Positions 7,071 to 15,097 of a stretch of 33,682 bases of DNA are shown here, in pieces. This stretch comes from a virus. The stretch lies in IMG/VR virus record IMGVR_UViG_3300042519_000086, positions 1 to 33,682 of that record. One strand, 5' to 3'. The notes under the pieces were generated by a model. It had not been told where the DNA came from, searched no databases, and worked only from the letters and a program-made list of their open reading frames with translations. Position 1 is the stretch's first letter. Each line of letters begins with the position of its first letter. Made by a program: the position numbers and the translations under genes.

Positions 7071-9580
7071 TGAGTACAACAATAACACCTACTGAGCAGA
7101 ATATAGAAATTAACGTTAATAACGATGTAATTGATATTAATGTTACGAACGAGATAGTAGATGTTAATGCTACTACTCAACAAATAGATATTAATGTTGC
7201 AGGTGCTTATCCTATACCTAACCCTGTTTTGTCGGTGTTTGGTAGAACGGGCGTGGTAGTTGCAACCGAAGGCGATTATACTTTAACACAATTAGGCGAT
7301 GTAACTTTATCAAGTCCATCAAACGGACAGGTTTTAAAATATAACGGCACTGCTTGGGTTAATGGTTTAGATGCAGGTGGTATTACTACTTTAAATACTT
7401 TAACTGCATTAAGTCAATATTTTGCAACAGGAACAAGTGGTAGTGATTTTAATATTTCAAGTGCAACGGCTACACATACTTTTAATCTACCTACGGCATC
7501 GGCTACAAATAGAGGTGCTTTGTCAAGTGCAGATTGGACTACTTTTAACAATAAGCAAAATGCTTTAACTAACCCAATAACAGGAACAGGTACAAGTGGA
7601 CAGGTAGCTTACTTTAATGGTACGTCAAGTTTAACAAGTGAATCTAATTTATTTTGGGATGCTATTAATGATAGATTAGGAATAGGTGGGACTCCGGGTG
7701 CTTTTACTTTAGATGTTAATGGAACTGCAAAGGTTGGAACATCGCTTACAATACTATCACCAAATGCCTTACAAAATTTAGTGATAAGCCACGATAATAG
7801 TGATGTTTATCTAACTGCAAGTGCTTCAACAAGTTCAATTAGAGCAAATAAAAGTATTAGACCAACAACAAATAACTCAATTACTCTTGGCTCATTTAAC
7901 TTAATTTGGTCACAAGTTTATGCAAGGCAATTTTTGCCAACTATAGGAAGTGCGACAGGAGTACCTTATGCTTTTACTGATGGTAGTGGTAATACTATTC
8001 AATCAGGTATGTTTGGTGGAGCAAATTTTTTAGCCTTTTCGGTAGTAGGAACAGAGGCAGCAAGATTTGCAGATACATCACGAAACCTCCTTATTAACAC
8101 CACCACAGACGCAGGTTTCCGTCTTGACGTTAATGGTACTGCGAGAGTACAGGGGAATATGATTCTAAATACAATGAATCTTGGAATAGGTACGGGAAGT
8201 ACAACAAATCAAAATATGGCATTTGGTTTCCAAGCAGGTAGTGGGGCAAATACAGGAACAGGCGGAAATATGTTTTTAGGTTATCAAGTAGGTAGAGTTA
8301 ATACAAGTGGAAGTTACAATGTAGGACTTGGGTATGTAACCTTATTTTCAAATACAACAGGAATACAAAATACTGCAATTGGAACAGATGTTTTATATTT
8401 TAATACAACAGGAAGCAATAACACAGCAATTGGAACAAATGCTGGAACTTTTATATCAGGTGGAGTATCACCAGCAACAATAGTTAATAACTCAATATTT
8501 ATTGGTTATCAGGCTTATCCACTTGCATCTTCCCAAACTAATCAAATTGTAATAGGTTACGATGTTGTAGGATTAGGTTCTAACACAACTTCAATAGGTA
8601 ACGCTTCAACAGTAACAACCGCTATTTATGGCGATTTACTTATAGGAACAACAACTGCTCTTGCTTCAACCAAGTTCACATTAGGTGGCTCTGAAACTGC
8701 AAGCGGTGCAATAGCAAGAGGTGGATTAATAAACACTACCTTAGTAGCAGCAGCAAACAATGATGTATTAGTAGGATTAGATATTAACCCTACGTTTACT
8801 AATGGAGCGTTTACGGGGGTGACAAATGCAGGTTTTAGAATGCAAAGTGGGGTAGCTTTATTTAATACGACGAGTCAAATTGCTACAGGTTACACATTAC
8901 AAGTCGTAGGAGCAGGTGGCGGTTCAGCATTATTTCTGAACAGTGCGAGAACACAAGCATTAAATATAAATCTTACAACGGCAGGAGAAACAAGAATTTA
9001 TGGAGATTATTTTGGTGCAGGTGCAGACCAAAAATTAATACTAGGAACATTTGCAGGTAGAGCAAGTCAATTAGTATTACAAACAACAGGTAACGTAGGA
9101 ATAAATACATCAACAGACGCAGGCTTTAGGTTAGATGTAAATGGTACTGCAAGGGTGCAATCTACAATGCAAGTAGCAACAACATTAACTGTACAGAGAA
9201 ATCAATCAGTTGGTGATGTAACTTTGTCATTAGATAATAGTGGTGGTGTTAGTAATTGGAGAGGTAGTATAGCATACAGAACAGAATCGGGTGGTGGAAA
9301 TCAAAGAATGGTTTTTAATTCACAAGGAAGTGATGTAATTTCTATTTTTGGAAGTGGTGGAAGGACTGTAATGGGGCAAAGTCATACTTTATCAGATTTT
9401 GTTTCATCTGCTGTTTTAAATTTAGTATCAACTACTTATGGATTTTTACCGCCTAGAATGACTACCACACAAAAAAATGCAATAGTAACACCAGCGCCAG
9501 GATTAATGGTTTACGATACAACTTTAAATAAATTAGCGGTTTACACAGGCGCAGCTTGGGAAACTGTAACAAGCTTATAA
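7070..9580 (+). CDS. Tail fibre / receptor-binding protein
   Basis: An 836-residue Gly/Thr/Asn/Ser-rich fibre. The first 60 residues are short repeats of INVNNDVIDINVT type, probably the attachment region. A linker follows (VFGRTGVVVATEGDYTL, GQVLKYNGTAWV). Two copies of DAGFRLDVNGTARVQ lie at bases 8108-8152 and 9116-9160, with a weaker copy (FTLDVNGTAKVG) near 7705. Between them residues about 375-460 have YadA-head-like repeats (NTAIGT, NTTGSNNTAIG), suggesting a left-handed beta-roll trimer. The C-terminus (GFLPPRMTTTQKNAI ... PGLMVYDTTLNKLAVY) is a common fibre end. No S74 auto-cleaving chaperone motif was seen. It likely decides host range. Confidence 0.8.
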   Translation: MSTTITPTEQNIEINVNNDVIDINVTNEIVDVNATTQQIDINVAGAYPIPNPVLSVFGRTGVVVATEGDYTLTQLGDVTLSSPSNGQVLKYNGTAWVNGLDAGGITTLNTLTALSQYFATGTSGSDFNISSATATHTFNLPTASATNRGALSSADWTTFNNKQNALTNPITGTGTSGQVAYFNGTSSLTSESNLFWDAINDRLGIGGTPGAFTLDVNGTAKVGTSLTILSPNALQNLVISHDNSDVYLTASASTSSIRANKSIRPTTNNSITLGSFNLIWSQVYARQFLPTIGSATGVPYAFTDGSGNTIQSGMFGGANFLAFSVVGTEAARFADTSRNLLINTTTDAGFRLDVNGTARVQGNMILNTMNLGIGTGSTTNQNMAFGFQAGSGANTGTGGNMFLGYQVGRVNTSGSYNVGLGYVTLFSNTTGIQNTAIGTDVLYFNTTGSNNTAIGTNAGTFISGGVSPATIVNNSIFIGYQAYPLASSQTNQIVIGYDVVGLGSNTTSIGNASTVTTAIYGDLLIGTTTALASTKFTLGGSETASGAIARGGLINTTLVAAANNDVLVGLDINPTFTNGAFTGVTNAGFRMQSGVALFNTTSQIATGYTLQVVGAGGGSALFLNSARTQALNINLTTAGETRIYGDYFGAGADQKLILGTFAGRASQLVLQTTGNVGINTSTDAGFRLDVNGTARVQSTMQVATTLTVQRNQSVGDVTLSLDNSGGVSNWRGSIAYRTESGGGNQRMVFNSQGSDVISIFGSGGRTVMGQSHTLSDFVSSAVLNLVSTTYGFLPPRMTTTQKNAIVTPAPGLMVYDTTLNKLAVYTGAAWETVTSL

Positions 9581-9592
9581 AACAAAATAAAA

Positions 9593-9862
9593 ATGAAACA
9601 AATCGAACCAGTGGTATTCCCACTAAACTTAGGTACAGCAGTTATCTTAAACTCATACTGCATCAATGACAATTTAAGCACTTCTGCAACCTTTTACTAT
9701 GCGCTATTAAGCGATACACAAGCGCAACTATCTCAAGGCAACTTGACAATGGAAGGGCAAGATTATGCTGATTGGCAGACAAACCAATATGCGTATGACT
9801 GGATAGCTGCAAAAATCAATGTTACAATCGTAGGCGATTATGTAGAAAATACAGAAATCTAA
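9593..9862 (+). CDS. Small protein after the fibre gene, unknown
   Basis: An 89-residue protein (MKQIEPVVFPLNLGTAVILN) with beta-like segments and a Tyr/Trp-rich second half (YADWQTNQYAYDWIAAKINV). It lies 12 bases after the fibre stop codon. Small proteins with this kind of start often follow Bacteroidetes phage fibres. A structural role or a fibre-assembly aid is possible, but nothing in the sequence proves either. Confidence 0.5.
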   Translation: MKQIEPVVFPLNLGTAVILNSYCINDNLSTSATFYYALLSDTQAQLSQGNLTMEGQDYADWQTNQYAYDWIAAKINVTIVGDYVENTEI

Positions 9863-9886
9863 TATAACTTTACAAAAAAAACAACT

Positions 9887-10273
9887 ATGAAAAACAAACA
9901 ACTATTACAATTAGTAAGTAACATCAATGCCGTTATTGGCAATCAGGACACCAAGACCCAGAAAAAGCTTTTCAAAATTTATAGTAAGCTTAAGACTTAC
10001 CACGATGATTATAACACCGAAGTAGAAATCTTGCGTTTAGACAATGCCCAAACCGACGATAAGGATTGCTTGTTACTTGACGACAAAGGGTCTTATCGGT
10101 TCACAAAGGAAGGTATCAAGAAGCTTACTAAGGACATCGAGGCTTTAAATGATAAAGAATTTGACTTTCAAATAATTAACGTAGTCAATCAAGAAGGCTT
10201 ACAGGACTTTACTTTCTTAGAAGATTGGACTACAGGCATCGAATTTAACAAACAAGAAGAAGAAGAACTATAA
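9887..10273 (+). CDS. Conserved phage protein, unknown
   Basis: A 128-residue mostly helical protein (MKNKQLLQLVSNINAVIGNQ ... KKLFKIYSKLKTYHDDYN) with a central acidic loop (DDKDCLLLDDKGSYRFT) and a Glu-rich end. No signal peptide, membrane segment or enzyme motif is seen. The stop codon overlaps the ATG of the next small gene by one base, linking it to the lysis region operon. Confidence 0.55.
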   Translation: MKNKQLLQLVSNINAVIGNQDTKTQKKLFKIYSKLKTYHDDYNTEVEILRLDNAQTDDKDCLLLDDKGSYRFTKEGIKKLTKDIEALNDKEFDFQIINVVNQEGLQDFTFLEDWTTGIEFNKQEEEEL

Positions 10274-10443
10274 TGGAAAATAACCACCAAGCAGACCAAT
10301 CAACAATCGTATCTTTAATTAGTGCTACTATAAGCATTACAAGTATTCAACCACTATTCACATTGATTGCAAGTTTGGTGGCTATTGTTTCTGGCGGTAT
10401 GGCTATCCGATATTACTACAAAATGACTAAAAAGCTTAAATGA
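10273..10443 (+). CDS. Small membrane protein, holin candidate
   Basis: A 56-residue protein with a polar N-terminus and one or two hydrophobic segments (IVSLISATISITSI; LFTLIASLVAIVSGGMAI), ending in a basic tail (RYYYKMTKKLK). One-base overlap with the upstream stop and ATGA overlap with the downstream spanin-like gene support a real gene. Size, charge pattern and context fit a small holin or antiholin, which would open the inner membrane to trigger lysis. Confidence 0.6.
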   Translation: MENNHQADQSTIVSLISATISITSIQPLFTLIASLVAIVSGGMAIRYYYKMTKKLK

Positions 10444-10871
10444 GATTAATTCTTTTAGCCTTATTACTTACGTCTTGCGCCTCAGTTAAGAAGGCATCGG
10501 AGCGTTTAGATAGCACTGTTGTCAAGACCTTTGACTCGGTGCGTGTAGTCGTTTTAGATAGCGTAACTAAAATAGTAGAAAAGGAAGAGTATTTTACCAA
10601 GACCATTACTTACTACGATACTTTGTGGGTTACTAAGGATAGTATGATTACAATTCCTAAGTACACGGAGACCTACACAAGAGGCACAAAAGAGAAACAA
10701 ACGGATAGTAAGCAGACCAAGACGGACTCAATGGCTCTCAATCGCACAGAAAGTACCCAAATTTCGAAGATAACTAAAACTAAGGATAAGTCCTTTAGCG
10801 AATTTTATAAGGCTCTAATTGCCCTTATTTTGATAATTACGCTAATCTTATTCTTTTGGAAACGTAAATAA
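10440..10871 (+). CDS. Candidate unimolecular spanin (lipoprotein with C-terminal membrane helix)
   Basis: A 143-residue protein with a lipoprotein signal (MRLILLALLLTSC; lipobox LTSC, lipidated Cys at 13). A polar Thr/Lys/Ser-rich periplasmic span follows, with beta-like repeats around residues 20-75. A C-terminal membrane helix (ALIALILIITLILFFW) then ends in KRK. An N-terminal outer-membrane lipid anchor plus a C-terminal inner-membrane helix is the layout of unimolecular spanins such as phage T1 gp11, which fuse the two membranes in the last step of lysis. It sits in the lysis cluster upstream of the endolysin. The architecture is directly visible; the function is inferred. Confidence 0.65.
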   Translation: MRLILLALLLTSCASVKKASERLDSTVVKTFDSVRVVVLDSVTKIVEKEEYFTKTITYYDTLWVTKDSMITIPKYTETYTRGTKEKQTDSKQTKTDSMALNRTESTQISKITKTKDKSFSEFYKALIALILIITLILFFWKRK

Positions 10872-10872
10872 T

Positions 10873-11145
10873 ATGGCAAAAGCAGCAAGAAGCGTAAACG
10901 TATCGGCTAACCCGTTACCGATTTCATTCAAAGAGTTTAGCAAGAACCCTGTCGTTGGTATGCTATTTTTATGTATCTGCGGTATTAGTTACCTCTATAT
11001 CGACAATGCAAAGCGTAACGAAAAGCAAGACGAAAAGATTGGTAGCTTGTACGAAATGGTGCGTAAGAGCGATAGCAGTAACGCAGCAAGTACGGCTCGT
11101 TTGGAAATGGCAGTAGACCTTAAGGCTCTTAAAAAGTTTAAGTAA
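10873..11145 (+). CDS. Single-pass membrane protein of the lysis region
   Basis: A 90-residue protein with one hydrophobic helix at about residues 27-44 (VVGMLFLCICGISYLYI), a basic N-terminus and a helical polar tail (NEKQDEKIGSLYEMVRK). No signal peptidase site is apparent. It starts one base after the spanin candidate and its TAA overlaps the next ATG. It could be a holin partner or an inner-membrane spanin subunit; sequence alone does not decide. Confidence 0.5.
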   Translation: MAKAARSVNVSANPLPISFKEFSKNPVVGMLFLCICGISYLYIDNAKRNEKQDEKIGSLYEMVRKSDSSNAASTARLEMAVDLKALKKFK

Positions 11146-11435
11146 TGCGCTATTTAGTATTTATAGCTTTGATAGGTTGCGGAACTAAAGCTGATAACCA
11201 AATCAAAGAGTTGCAAGACAAAGTAAAACAAAGCCAAGTGCAAAGTGAACAAGTGCAGGGTGTGGCTTCTCAGGATAACAAGAAGGTAATTACTAAGACA
11301 GTAAAAACAATAGTTACCTTAAAACAAGAAGTAAAAGAATTAAAAACGGAACTAAATGAAGTTAAGGCTAAATTGGACTCCGCTAATTCTGTTGATACTA
11401 ATAGCACCAAGTTCCAGTTACGCCCAATACGTTAA
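11145..11435 (+). CDS. Small lipoprotein with coiled coil (possible outer spanin)
   Basis: A 96-residue protein with a very short lipoprotein signal (MRYLVFIALIGC; lipobox LIGC, Cys at 12). A long predicted coiled coil follows (IKELQDKVKQSQVQSEQVQG; LKQEVKELKTELNEVKAKLD). Outer-membrane spanins are small lipoproteins encoded next to or inside inner-membrane spanin genes. This gene overlaps the next gene (11356-11796) by 80 bases in another frame, which recalls Rz/Rz1 nesting, though here the lipoprotein gene comes first. Confidence 0.55.
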   Translation: MRYLVFIALIGCGTKADNQIKELQDKVKQSQVQSEQVQGVASQDNKKVITKTVKTIVTLKQEVKELKTELNEVKAKLDSANSVDTNSTKFQLRPIR

Positions 11436-11796
11436 AAAGATAGGCGGCGAGGATAAGATTGTTATTAGCCGTACAGAAGGCGAAAAGATTAACAACTCAT
11501 TTGATAGCCTAACTAATTTAGTAAGCTACCAAAACACACGAATAGATAGCTTAATTAAAGCTAACATCAAAACAAGGGATAGCCTTCGCATTGATCTACT
11601 TACCCTTAAAGATACCCTTACCCAACGCAATAAAATATCAAACGATACGTTAAACGACTATCGTAATAGGTATTATAAAAACATAGCAATCTACGAGCAG
11701 TACGAAAAGGATATGAACTTTGAACTAAAACTTCATAGGCTAAACTCAGTTTTGTTTGCTATGCTAACTTTATTTCTATACTCACAAATAAAATAA
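11356..11796 (+). CDS. Exported coiled-coil protein with C-terminal membrane helix
   Basis: A 146-residue protein with a clear signal peptide (LILLILIAPSSSYAQ; probable cleavage after SYA). It then has heptad-like helices (NSFDSLTNLVSYQNTRIDSL) and a final hydrophobic segment (LNSVLFAMLTLFLY). It starts inside the upstream lipoprotein gene, in a different frame. The periplasmic coiled coil anchored to the inner membrane at the C-terminus could pair with the upstream coiled-coil lipoprotein as a two-part spanin. The intact signal peptide argues that 11356 is the true start. Confidence 0.55.
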   Translation: MKLRLNWTPLILLILIAPSSSYAQYVKKIGGEDKIVISRTEGEKINNSFDSLTNLVSYQNTRIDSLIKANIKTRDSLRIDLLTLKDTLTQRNKISNDTLNDYRNRYYKNIAIYEQYEKDMNFELKLHRLNSVLFAMLTLFLYSQIK

Positions 11797-11797
11797 G

Positions 11798-12508
11798 ATG
11801 GCATACGTTTATAGACATATTAGGCTTGACAAGAACGAACCATTTTACATTGGCATAGGTAAAGATAATACTTATAAAAGAGCTTTTCAAAGTTCTAAAA
11901 CTAAAAGGTCTGACTTTTGGCATAACATAGCATCAAAGGGTTATGAAGTAGAAATACTTATGGATAACTTAACTTGGGAACAAGCTTGTGAAAAAGAGAA
12001 GGAATTTATATCTATATACGGGAGAAGAGATTTAGGACAAGGAACATTAGTCAATTTAACTAATGGGGGAGATGGGGTTATAGAACTTAGTAAAGAGTCA
12101 ATAGAGTCAATAAGAAAAAAATTAACAGGTCTAAAGCAATCTGAATACACAAAGAATAAAAGAAAAGAAAGTTTAAAAAATGTTTATAAAAATGAAGATT
12201 TAAGAAACCTAAAAAAAATACAATCCTCTAATGTTATGTCAATAGAAATGAGAAAAATAATTTCAGATAAATTAACAGGTATTAAAAGAGGGAAAAGAAA
12301 ACCAGAGCATACATTAAAATCTATAAATTCTTTAAAAGAATATTATAAAACAAACGAGCCGCATAATAAAATAATATTTAGCGAAGAAAAGAAAAACTTA
12401 ATTTTTAAATACTATAATGAAAAAATGCCTATATCAAAAATAGCAAAACATTTTTTTGTAAGTAGACCAGTAATTTATAGAATATTAAATTTAAACAAAT
12501 GCAATTAA
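11798..12508 (+). CDS. GIY-YIG homing endonuclease (free-standing)
   Basis: A 236-residue protein. The N-terminal nuclease domain has YVYRHI and FYIGIGKD as the GIY and YIG elements, followed by NLTNGGDG. The middle holds two NUMOD3-like DNA-binding repeats (LTGLKQSEYTKNKRKES; LTGIKRGKRKPEH). The C-terminus is a helix-turn-helix (ISKIAKHFFVSRPVIYRIL). Homing endonucleases cut DNA lacking their gene and so spread between phages. It splits the lysis cluster and overlaps the endolysin start by 10 bases. Its coding DNA is visibly richer in A and T than the flanking genes, a sign of transfer. Confidence 0.85.
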   Translation: MAYVYRHIRLDKNEPFYIGIGKDNTYKRAFQSSKTKRSDFWHNIASKGYEVEILMDNLTWEQACEKEKEFISIYGRRDLGQGTLVNLTNGGDGVIELSKESIESIRKKLTGLKQSEYTKNKRKESLKNVYKNEDLRNLKKIQSSNVMSIEMRKIISDKLTGIKRGKRKPEHTLKSINSLKEYYKTNEPHNKIIFSEEKKNLIFKYYNEKMPISKIAKHFFVSRPVIYRILNLNKCN

Positions 12509-12945
12509 ATGAAAAAGGGAAAGACCTCATAAAGTTTTATGAAGGTTGTAAATTAACTTCTTATCAATGTAGCGCAGGGCATTGGACTCTTGGCTTTGGA
12601 AATACTTTTTTTGAAGATGGTAAACCTGTAAAGCCTGGCGATAAGATTACCCAAGAAAGAGCAAATGAGTTATTTGAAATCATAGCTAAAGAGTTTGCAG
12701 ACAAAGTTGCTCCATTAGTTAAGAGTGCGGTTACACCTAATCAGTTCGCAGCCCTTACAAGCTTTGCCTATAACGCAGGTATCGGAAATCTAAAGAGTTC
12801 TACTTTATTAAAGAAGGTAAACGCTAACCCTAATGACCCTACTATTGCTTTAGAGTTTGCTAAGTGGGATAAGGCAGGTGGTAAAGTTCTTGCAGGTCTT
12901 ACAAAGCGTAGAGCCGCAGAGTCAAAATTATACTTCACACCTTAA
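12499..12945 (+). CDS. Endolysin, GH24 lysozyme
   Basis: A 148-residue T4/P22-type lysozyme that cuts peptidoglycan glycan strands. The active site is E15 in FYEGCKL, C24 and T30 in GHWTLGFGNT. The spacing Glu-8-Cys-5-Thr matches the GH24 triad, with Cys in the place more often held by Asp; Cys variants are known in the family. TPNQFAALTSFAYNAG and the C-terminal LAGLTKRRAAE are further lysozyme landmarks. There is no signal peptide, so release should depend on a holin. The ATG lies inside the tail of the homing endonuclease gene. Confidence 0.9.
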   Translation: MQLNEKGKDLIKFYEGCKLTSYQCSAGHWTLGFGNTFFEDGKPVKPGDKITQERANELFEIIAKEFADKVAPLVKSAVTPNQFAALTSFAYNAGIGNLKSSTLLKKVNANPNDPTIALEFAKWDKAGGKVLAGLTKRRAAESKLYFTP

Positions 12946-12954
12946 ATTAATACT

Positions 12955-13173
12955 ATGAAATGGTTAGCCAATTTATTATCAGACGAAAGAGGTAGCGTGT
13001 CTACTAAGCGAGTTATTGCTTTACTATCGGCTTTATTTATCTGTGTTACCTTATTAGCTAATAGCTTTACGCATCAAGAAATTGCCCCTTCGGATAAACT
13101 TGTAGATGCCGTAATGGTTATTTGCATAGCTGCGATGGGTACTACTACAATAGATAAATTCAGCCAAAAATAA
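12955..13173 (+). CDS. Two-helix membrane protein, holin candidate
   Basis: A 72-residue protein directly after the endolysin. Two membrane segments are visible: VIALLSALFICVTLLANSF (about 20-38) and VDAVMVICIAAMGTTTI (about 50-66), with the opening LLSDERGSVSTKR. Small proteins with this opening and two helices are common beside Bacteroidetes phage endolysins and are the best holin candidates here. The protein at 10273 is an alternative or partner. Confidence 0.6.
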   Translation: MKWLANLLSDERGSVSTKRVIALLSALFICVTLLANSFTHQEIAPSDKLVDAVMVICIAAMGTTTIDKFSQK

Positions 13174-13176
13174 ACA

Positions 13177-13911
13177 ATGCTAAAATCAAAACGCAAACGA
13201 CTCTACTTCGACGTGGAAGTCAGCCCCAACGTCGGTTTCTTTTGGACTGCCGGTTACAAATTAAATGTAAGTCCAGAAAGCATAATTCAAGAACGTGCAA
13301 TCATTTGCATCTGCTATAAGTGGGAAGACGAAAAAGAGGTTTACCACTTACAATGGGATAGCAAACAGAACGACAAACGAATGCTACAAAGTTTTATAGA
13401 AGTAGCAAACACGGCATCGGAGTTAGTAGGACACAACGGAGACAAGTTCGACTTAGCGTGGATAAGAACACGATGCTTGTTTCACGGCATTGAGATGTTT
13501 CCTAAGTACGTTACTATTGACACGTTAAAGGTAGCTCGTCAAAAGTTTAGATTTAACAGCAACAAGCTTAACTATATTGCTGACTACTTAGGCATTGGCA
13601 CTAAGATTAAAACAGAATATAGTTTATGGAAGGACATAGTTCTGCATAAGGATAAAGTAGCTATGGCTAAAATGATTAAGTACTGCCAGAAGGATGTGGT
13701 TTTATTGGAGCAGGTATTTAACGCACTTAAAAACCACATCGAACCTAAAACACATTACGGAGTTATATTCGGACAAGACCGAGGCACTTGCCCTGAATGT
13801 GGAAGCGATGACTTAATAATACAAATGAGGCGCACAACTGCAACAGGAGTAAAGAAGATATTATACAAGTGCAAAACTTGTTTTAAGATACATAGCAAAA
13901 CAGACAAATAA
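13177..13911 (+). CDS. DEDD-family (DnaQ/RNase H-like) 3'-5' exonuclease with zinc ribbon
   Basis: A 244-residue nuclease. Exo I is YFDVEVSP (D12, E14), Exo II lies around GHNGDKFDLAWI, and Exo III is YCQKDVVLL (Tyr-x3-Asp, the DEDDy type). The C-terminus has a four-Cys zinc ribbon (CPECGSDD ... CKTC). It likely trims single-stranded DNA 3' ends in replication or recombination. It sits away from the replication cluster, between lysis genes and small unknowns. The metal site appears complete, so it should be active. Confidence 0.8.
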   Translation: MLKSKRKRLYFDVEVSPNVGFFWTAGYKLNVSPESIIQERAIICICYKWEDEKEVYHLQWDSKQNDKRMLQSFIEVANTASELVGHNGDKFDLAWIRTRCLFHGIEMFPKYVTIDTLKVARQKFRFNSNKLNYIADYLGIGTKIKTEYSLWKDIVLHKDKVAMAKMIKYCQKDVVLLEQVFNALKNHIEPKTHYGVIFGQDRGTCPECGSDDLIIQMRRTTATGVKKILYKCKTCFKIHSKTDK

Positions 13912-14115
13912 ATGGATAGTAAAATATTATCGGCAGTAATAGAAGATATGCGTAGGCGTGAACTTGTAGGCAAATCAAAGTATGGTACAACAATGGACAG
14001 AACAGATTTAAACACGGGTCAATGGATAACGCATCTAAAGGAAGAGCTGCAAGATGCTATTTTATATTTAACCAAACTTGAACAGATACACAATGCGCCT
14101 CAAAAAGATATTTAG
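13912..14115 (+). CDS. Small helical protein, possibly MazG-like
   Basis: A 67-residue protein (IEDMRRRELVGKSKYGTTMD, then GQWITHLKEELQDAILYLTK). The helix EELQDAILY resembles the ExxxD metal-binding helix of all-alpha NTP pyrophosphatases (MazG/dUTPase group), and KYGTTMDR is a usual approach to it. It is shorter than an active MazG domain, so it may be only a relative. It directly follows the exonuclease gene and overlaps the next gene by 23 bases. Confidence 0.5.
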   Translation: MDSKILSAVIEDMRRRELVGKSKYGTTMDRTDLNTGQWITHLKEELQDAILYLTKLEQIHNAPQKDI

Positions 14116-14524
14116 CTTCGGCAATATATTAGACCGAGATACCTACGAGCAATTAAGGGAATTAGATTACACCAACCCAAACTTCAAGGGTTGCGCTGAT
14201 GAGTTCCAATTCAATCGTGAGTGGTGGGTTATGCTTGACGATATGAGCCGAATTGTTGCTTATTGCGGCTCAATTTATTCTAAGGGCATTTGCATATTTA
14301 ACAGGGCGTGGGTGCATAAAGATTATAGAGGGCAAGGCATACAAAGACGAATGATTAAAACGAGGCTAAAAGCTGCATCTACCTTCTGCCATATAGCCAT
14401 TACTTATACTACCTTAGACAACTTCCCTTCAGCTAATAACCTTATCGATTGTGGGTTTAGGCTTTACTTACCTGAATATTCATACGGGGGTTCTGACAAG
14501 CTTTATTATCAAAAGTTGCTTTAA
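14093..14524 (+). CDS. GNAT-family N-acetyltransferase
   Basis: A 143-residue protein when started at ATG 14093; a TTG at 14078 would add five residues and is less likely. The acetyl-CoA loop is HKDYRGQGIQRRMI (RGQGIQ at about 79-84), preceded by a hydrophobic strand (ICIFNRAWV), and followed by NFPSANNLIDCGFRLY, the usual GNAT motif B. The substrate is unknown. Phage GNATs can modify host proteins, small molecules or antibiotics; nothing here chooses between them. Confidence 0.8.
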   Translation: MRLKKIFSFGNILDRDTYEQLRELDYTNPNFKGCADEFQFNREWWVMLDDMSRIVAYCGSIYSKGICIFNRAWVHKDYRGQGIQRRMIKTRLKAASTFCHIAITYTTLDNFPSANNLIDCGFRLYLPEYSYGGSDKLYYQKLL

Positions 14525-14554
14525 AGTGCAACATTTTATAAAATAGGAAAACCT

Positions 14555-14845
14555 ATGACAACAAGAGTAAAAGTAACATACATAGCTATAAATGAGTATA
14601 AGCCTATACTATCTGCTTCATCTTTTAAGACAATTAAAGAAGGCTTAGATGAGTATTATGGTGTAGATAAAGGACAAGCTGAATGCTTAGGATTTACCCC
14701 ATATGATACAAAATACCCTGATGATTATGAAGGTTATTATTCTTATTCATATACAATAAAACAATATGATAAAGAAATAACTAATATAGATGTAGTTAAG
14801 ATTTACTGCGTTGATTACTATCCGTATACAATTTATAAAGTTTAA
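14555..14845 (+). CDS. Hypothetical protein, Tyr-rich
   Basis: A 96-residue protein with 16 Tyr (for example YYSYSYTIKQYDKEI), starting MTTRVKVTYIAINEYKPILS. No signal, membrane segment or motif is recognised. It follows a 30-base gap after the GNAT gene and precedes another small gene. Coding is supported by an open frame in the collinear series, not by similarity. Confidence 0.4.
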   Translation: MTTRVKVTYIAINEYKPILSASSFKTIKEGLDEYYGVDKGQAECLGFTPYDTKYPDDYEGYYSYSYTIKQYDKEITNIDVVKIYCVDYYPYTIYKV

Positions 14846-14855
14846 AGGTAATAAA

Positions 14856-15026
14856 ATGGAAAACGAAACCAAACCAGACATCACAAGATTAGAAGTAATT
14901 AACCACGCAACGAATGACCGCCCAATAGGTAGGATATTAACCTTATACCAAGAACTTGGCGACTTCAAATCAATAGAACTATCCTTTCAAGACGGGGGTA
15001 AAACACTTAAAATCTTCTTAGATTAA
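14856..15026 (+). CDS. Hypothetical small protein
   Basis: A 56-residue protein from ATG 14856 (MENETKPDITRLEVINHATN ... IGRILTLYQELGDFKSIELS). The in-frame upstream extension to 14811 lies inside the preceding gene and is unlikely. It resembles short single-domain alpha/beta phage proteins. It is the last gene before a terminator and the main control region. Confidence 0.5.
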   Translation: MENETKPDITRLEVINHATNDRPIGRILTLYQELGDFKSIELSFQDGGKTLKIFLD

Positions 15027-15032
15027 TTAAAA

Positions 15033-15056
15033 AAAGGTAGTAATACTACTACTTTT
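15033..15056 (+). terminator. Hairpin terminator before the early control region
   Basis: GTAGTA (15037-15042) pairs with TACTAC (15047-15052) around ATAC. The A-run before and T-run after extend the stem with A-T pairs, so it may stop transcription in both directions. The T-run is short, so strength is uncertain. Confidence 0.5.
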
Positions 15057-15097
15057 GGCTGCATTTTACTACCGACTTTGGCAAGTTTTAGCTTTAC

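Noticed and set aside
8200-8460. Repeated DNA in the fibre gene as a possible CRISPR or tandem-repeat array
   Set aside because: The repeats are protein-level (NTAIGT, GLGY) with variable codons and spacing, as in YadA-like fibres; there are no constant DNA repeats with unique spacers.
11798-12508. Homing endonuclease as part of a group I intron
   Set aside because: The flanking genes are complete and separate, and no intron core or interrupted exon was seen; it is a free-standing gene.
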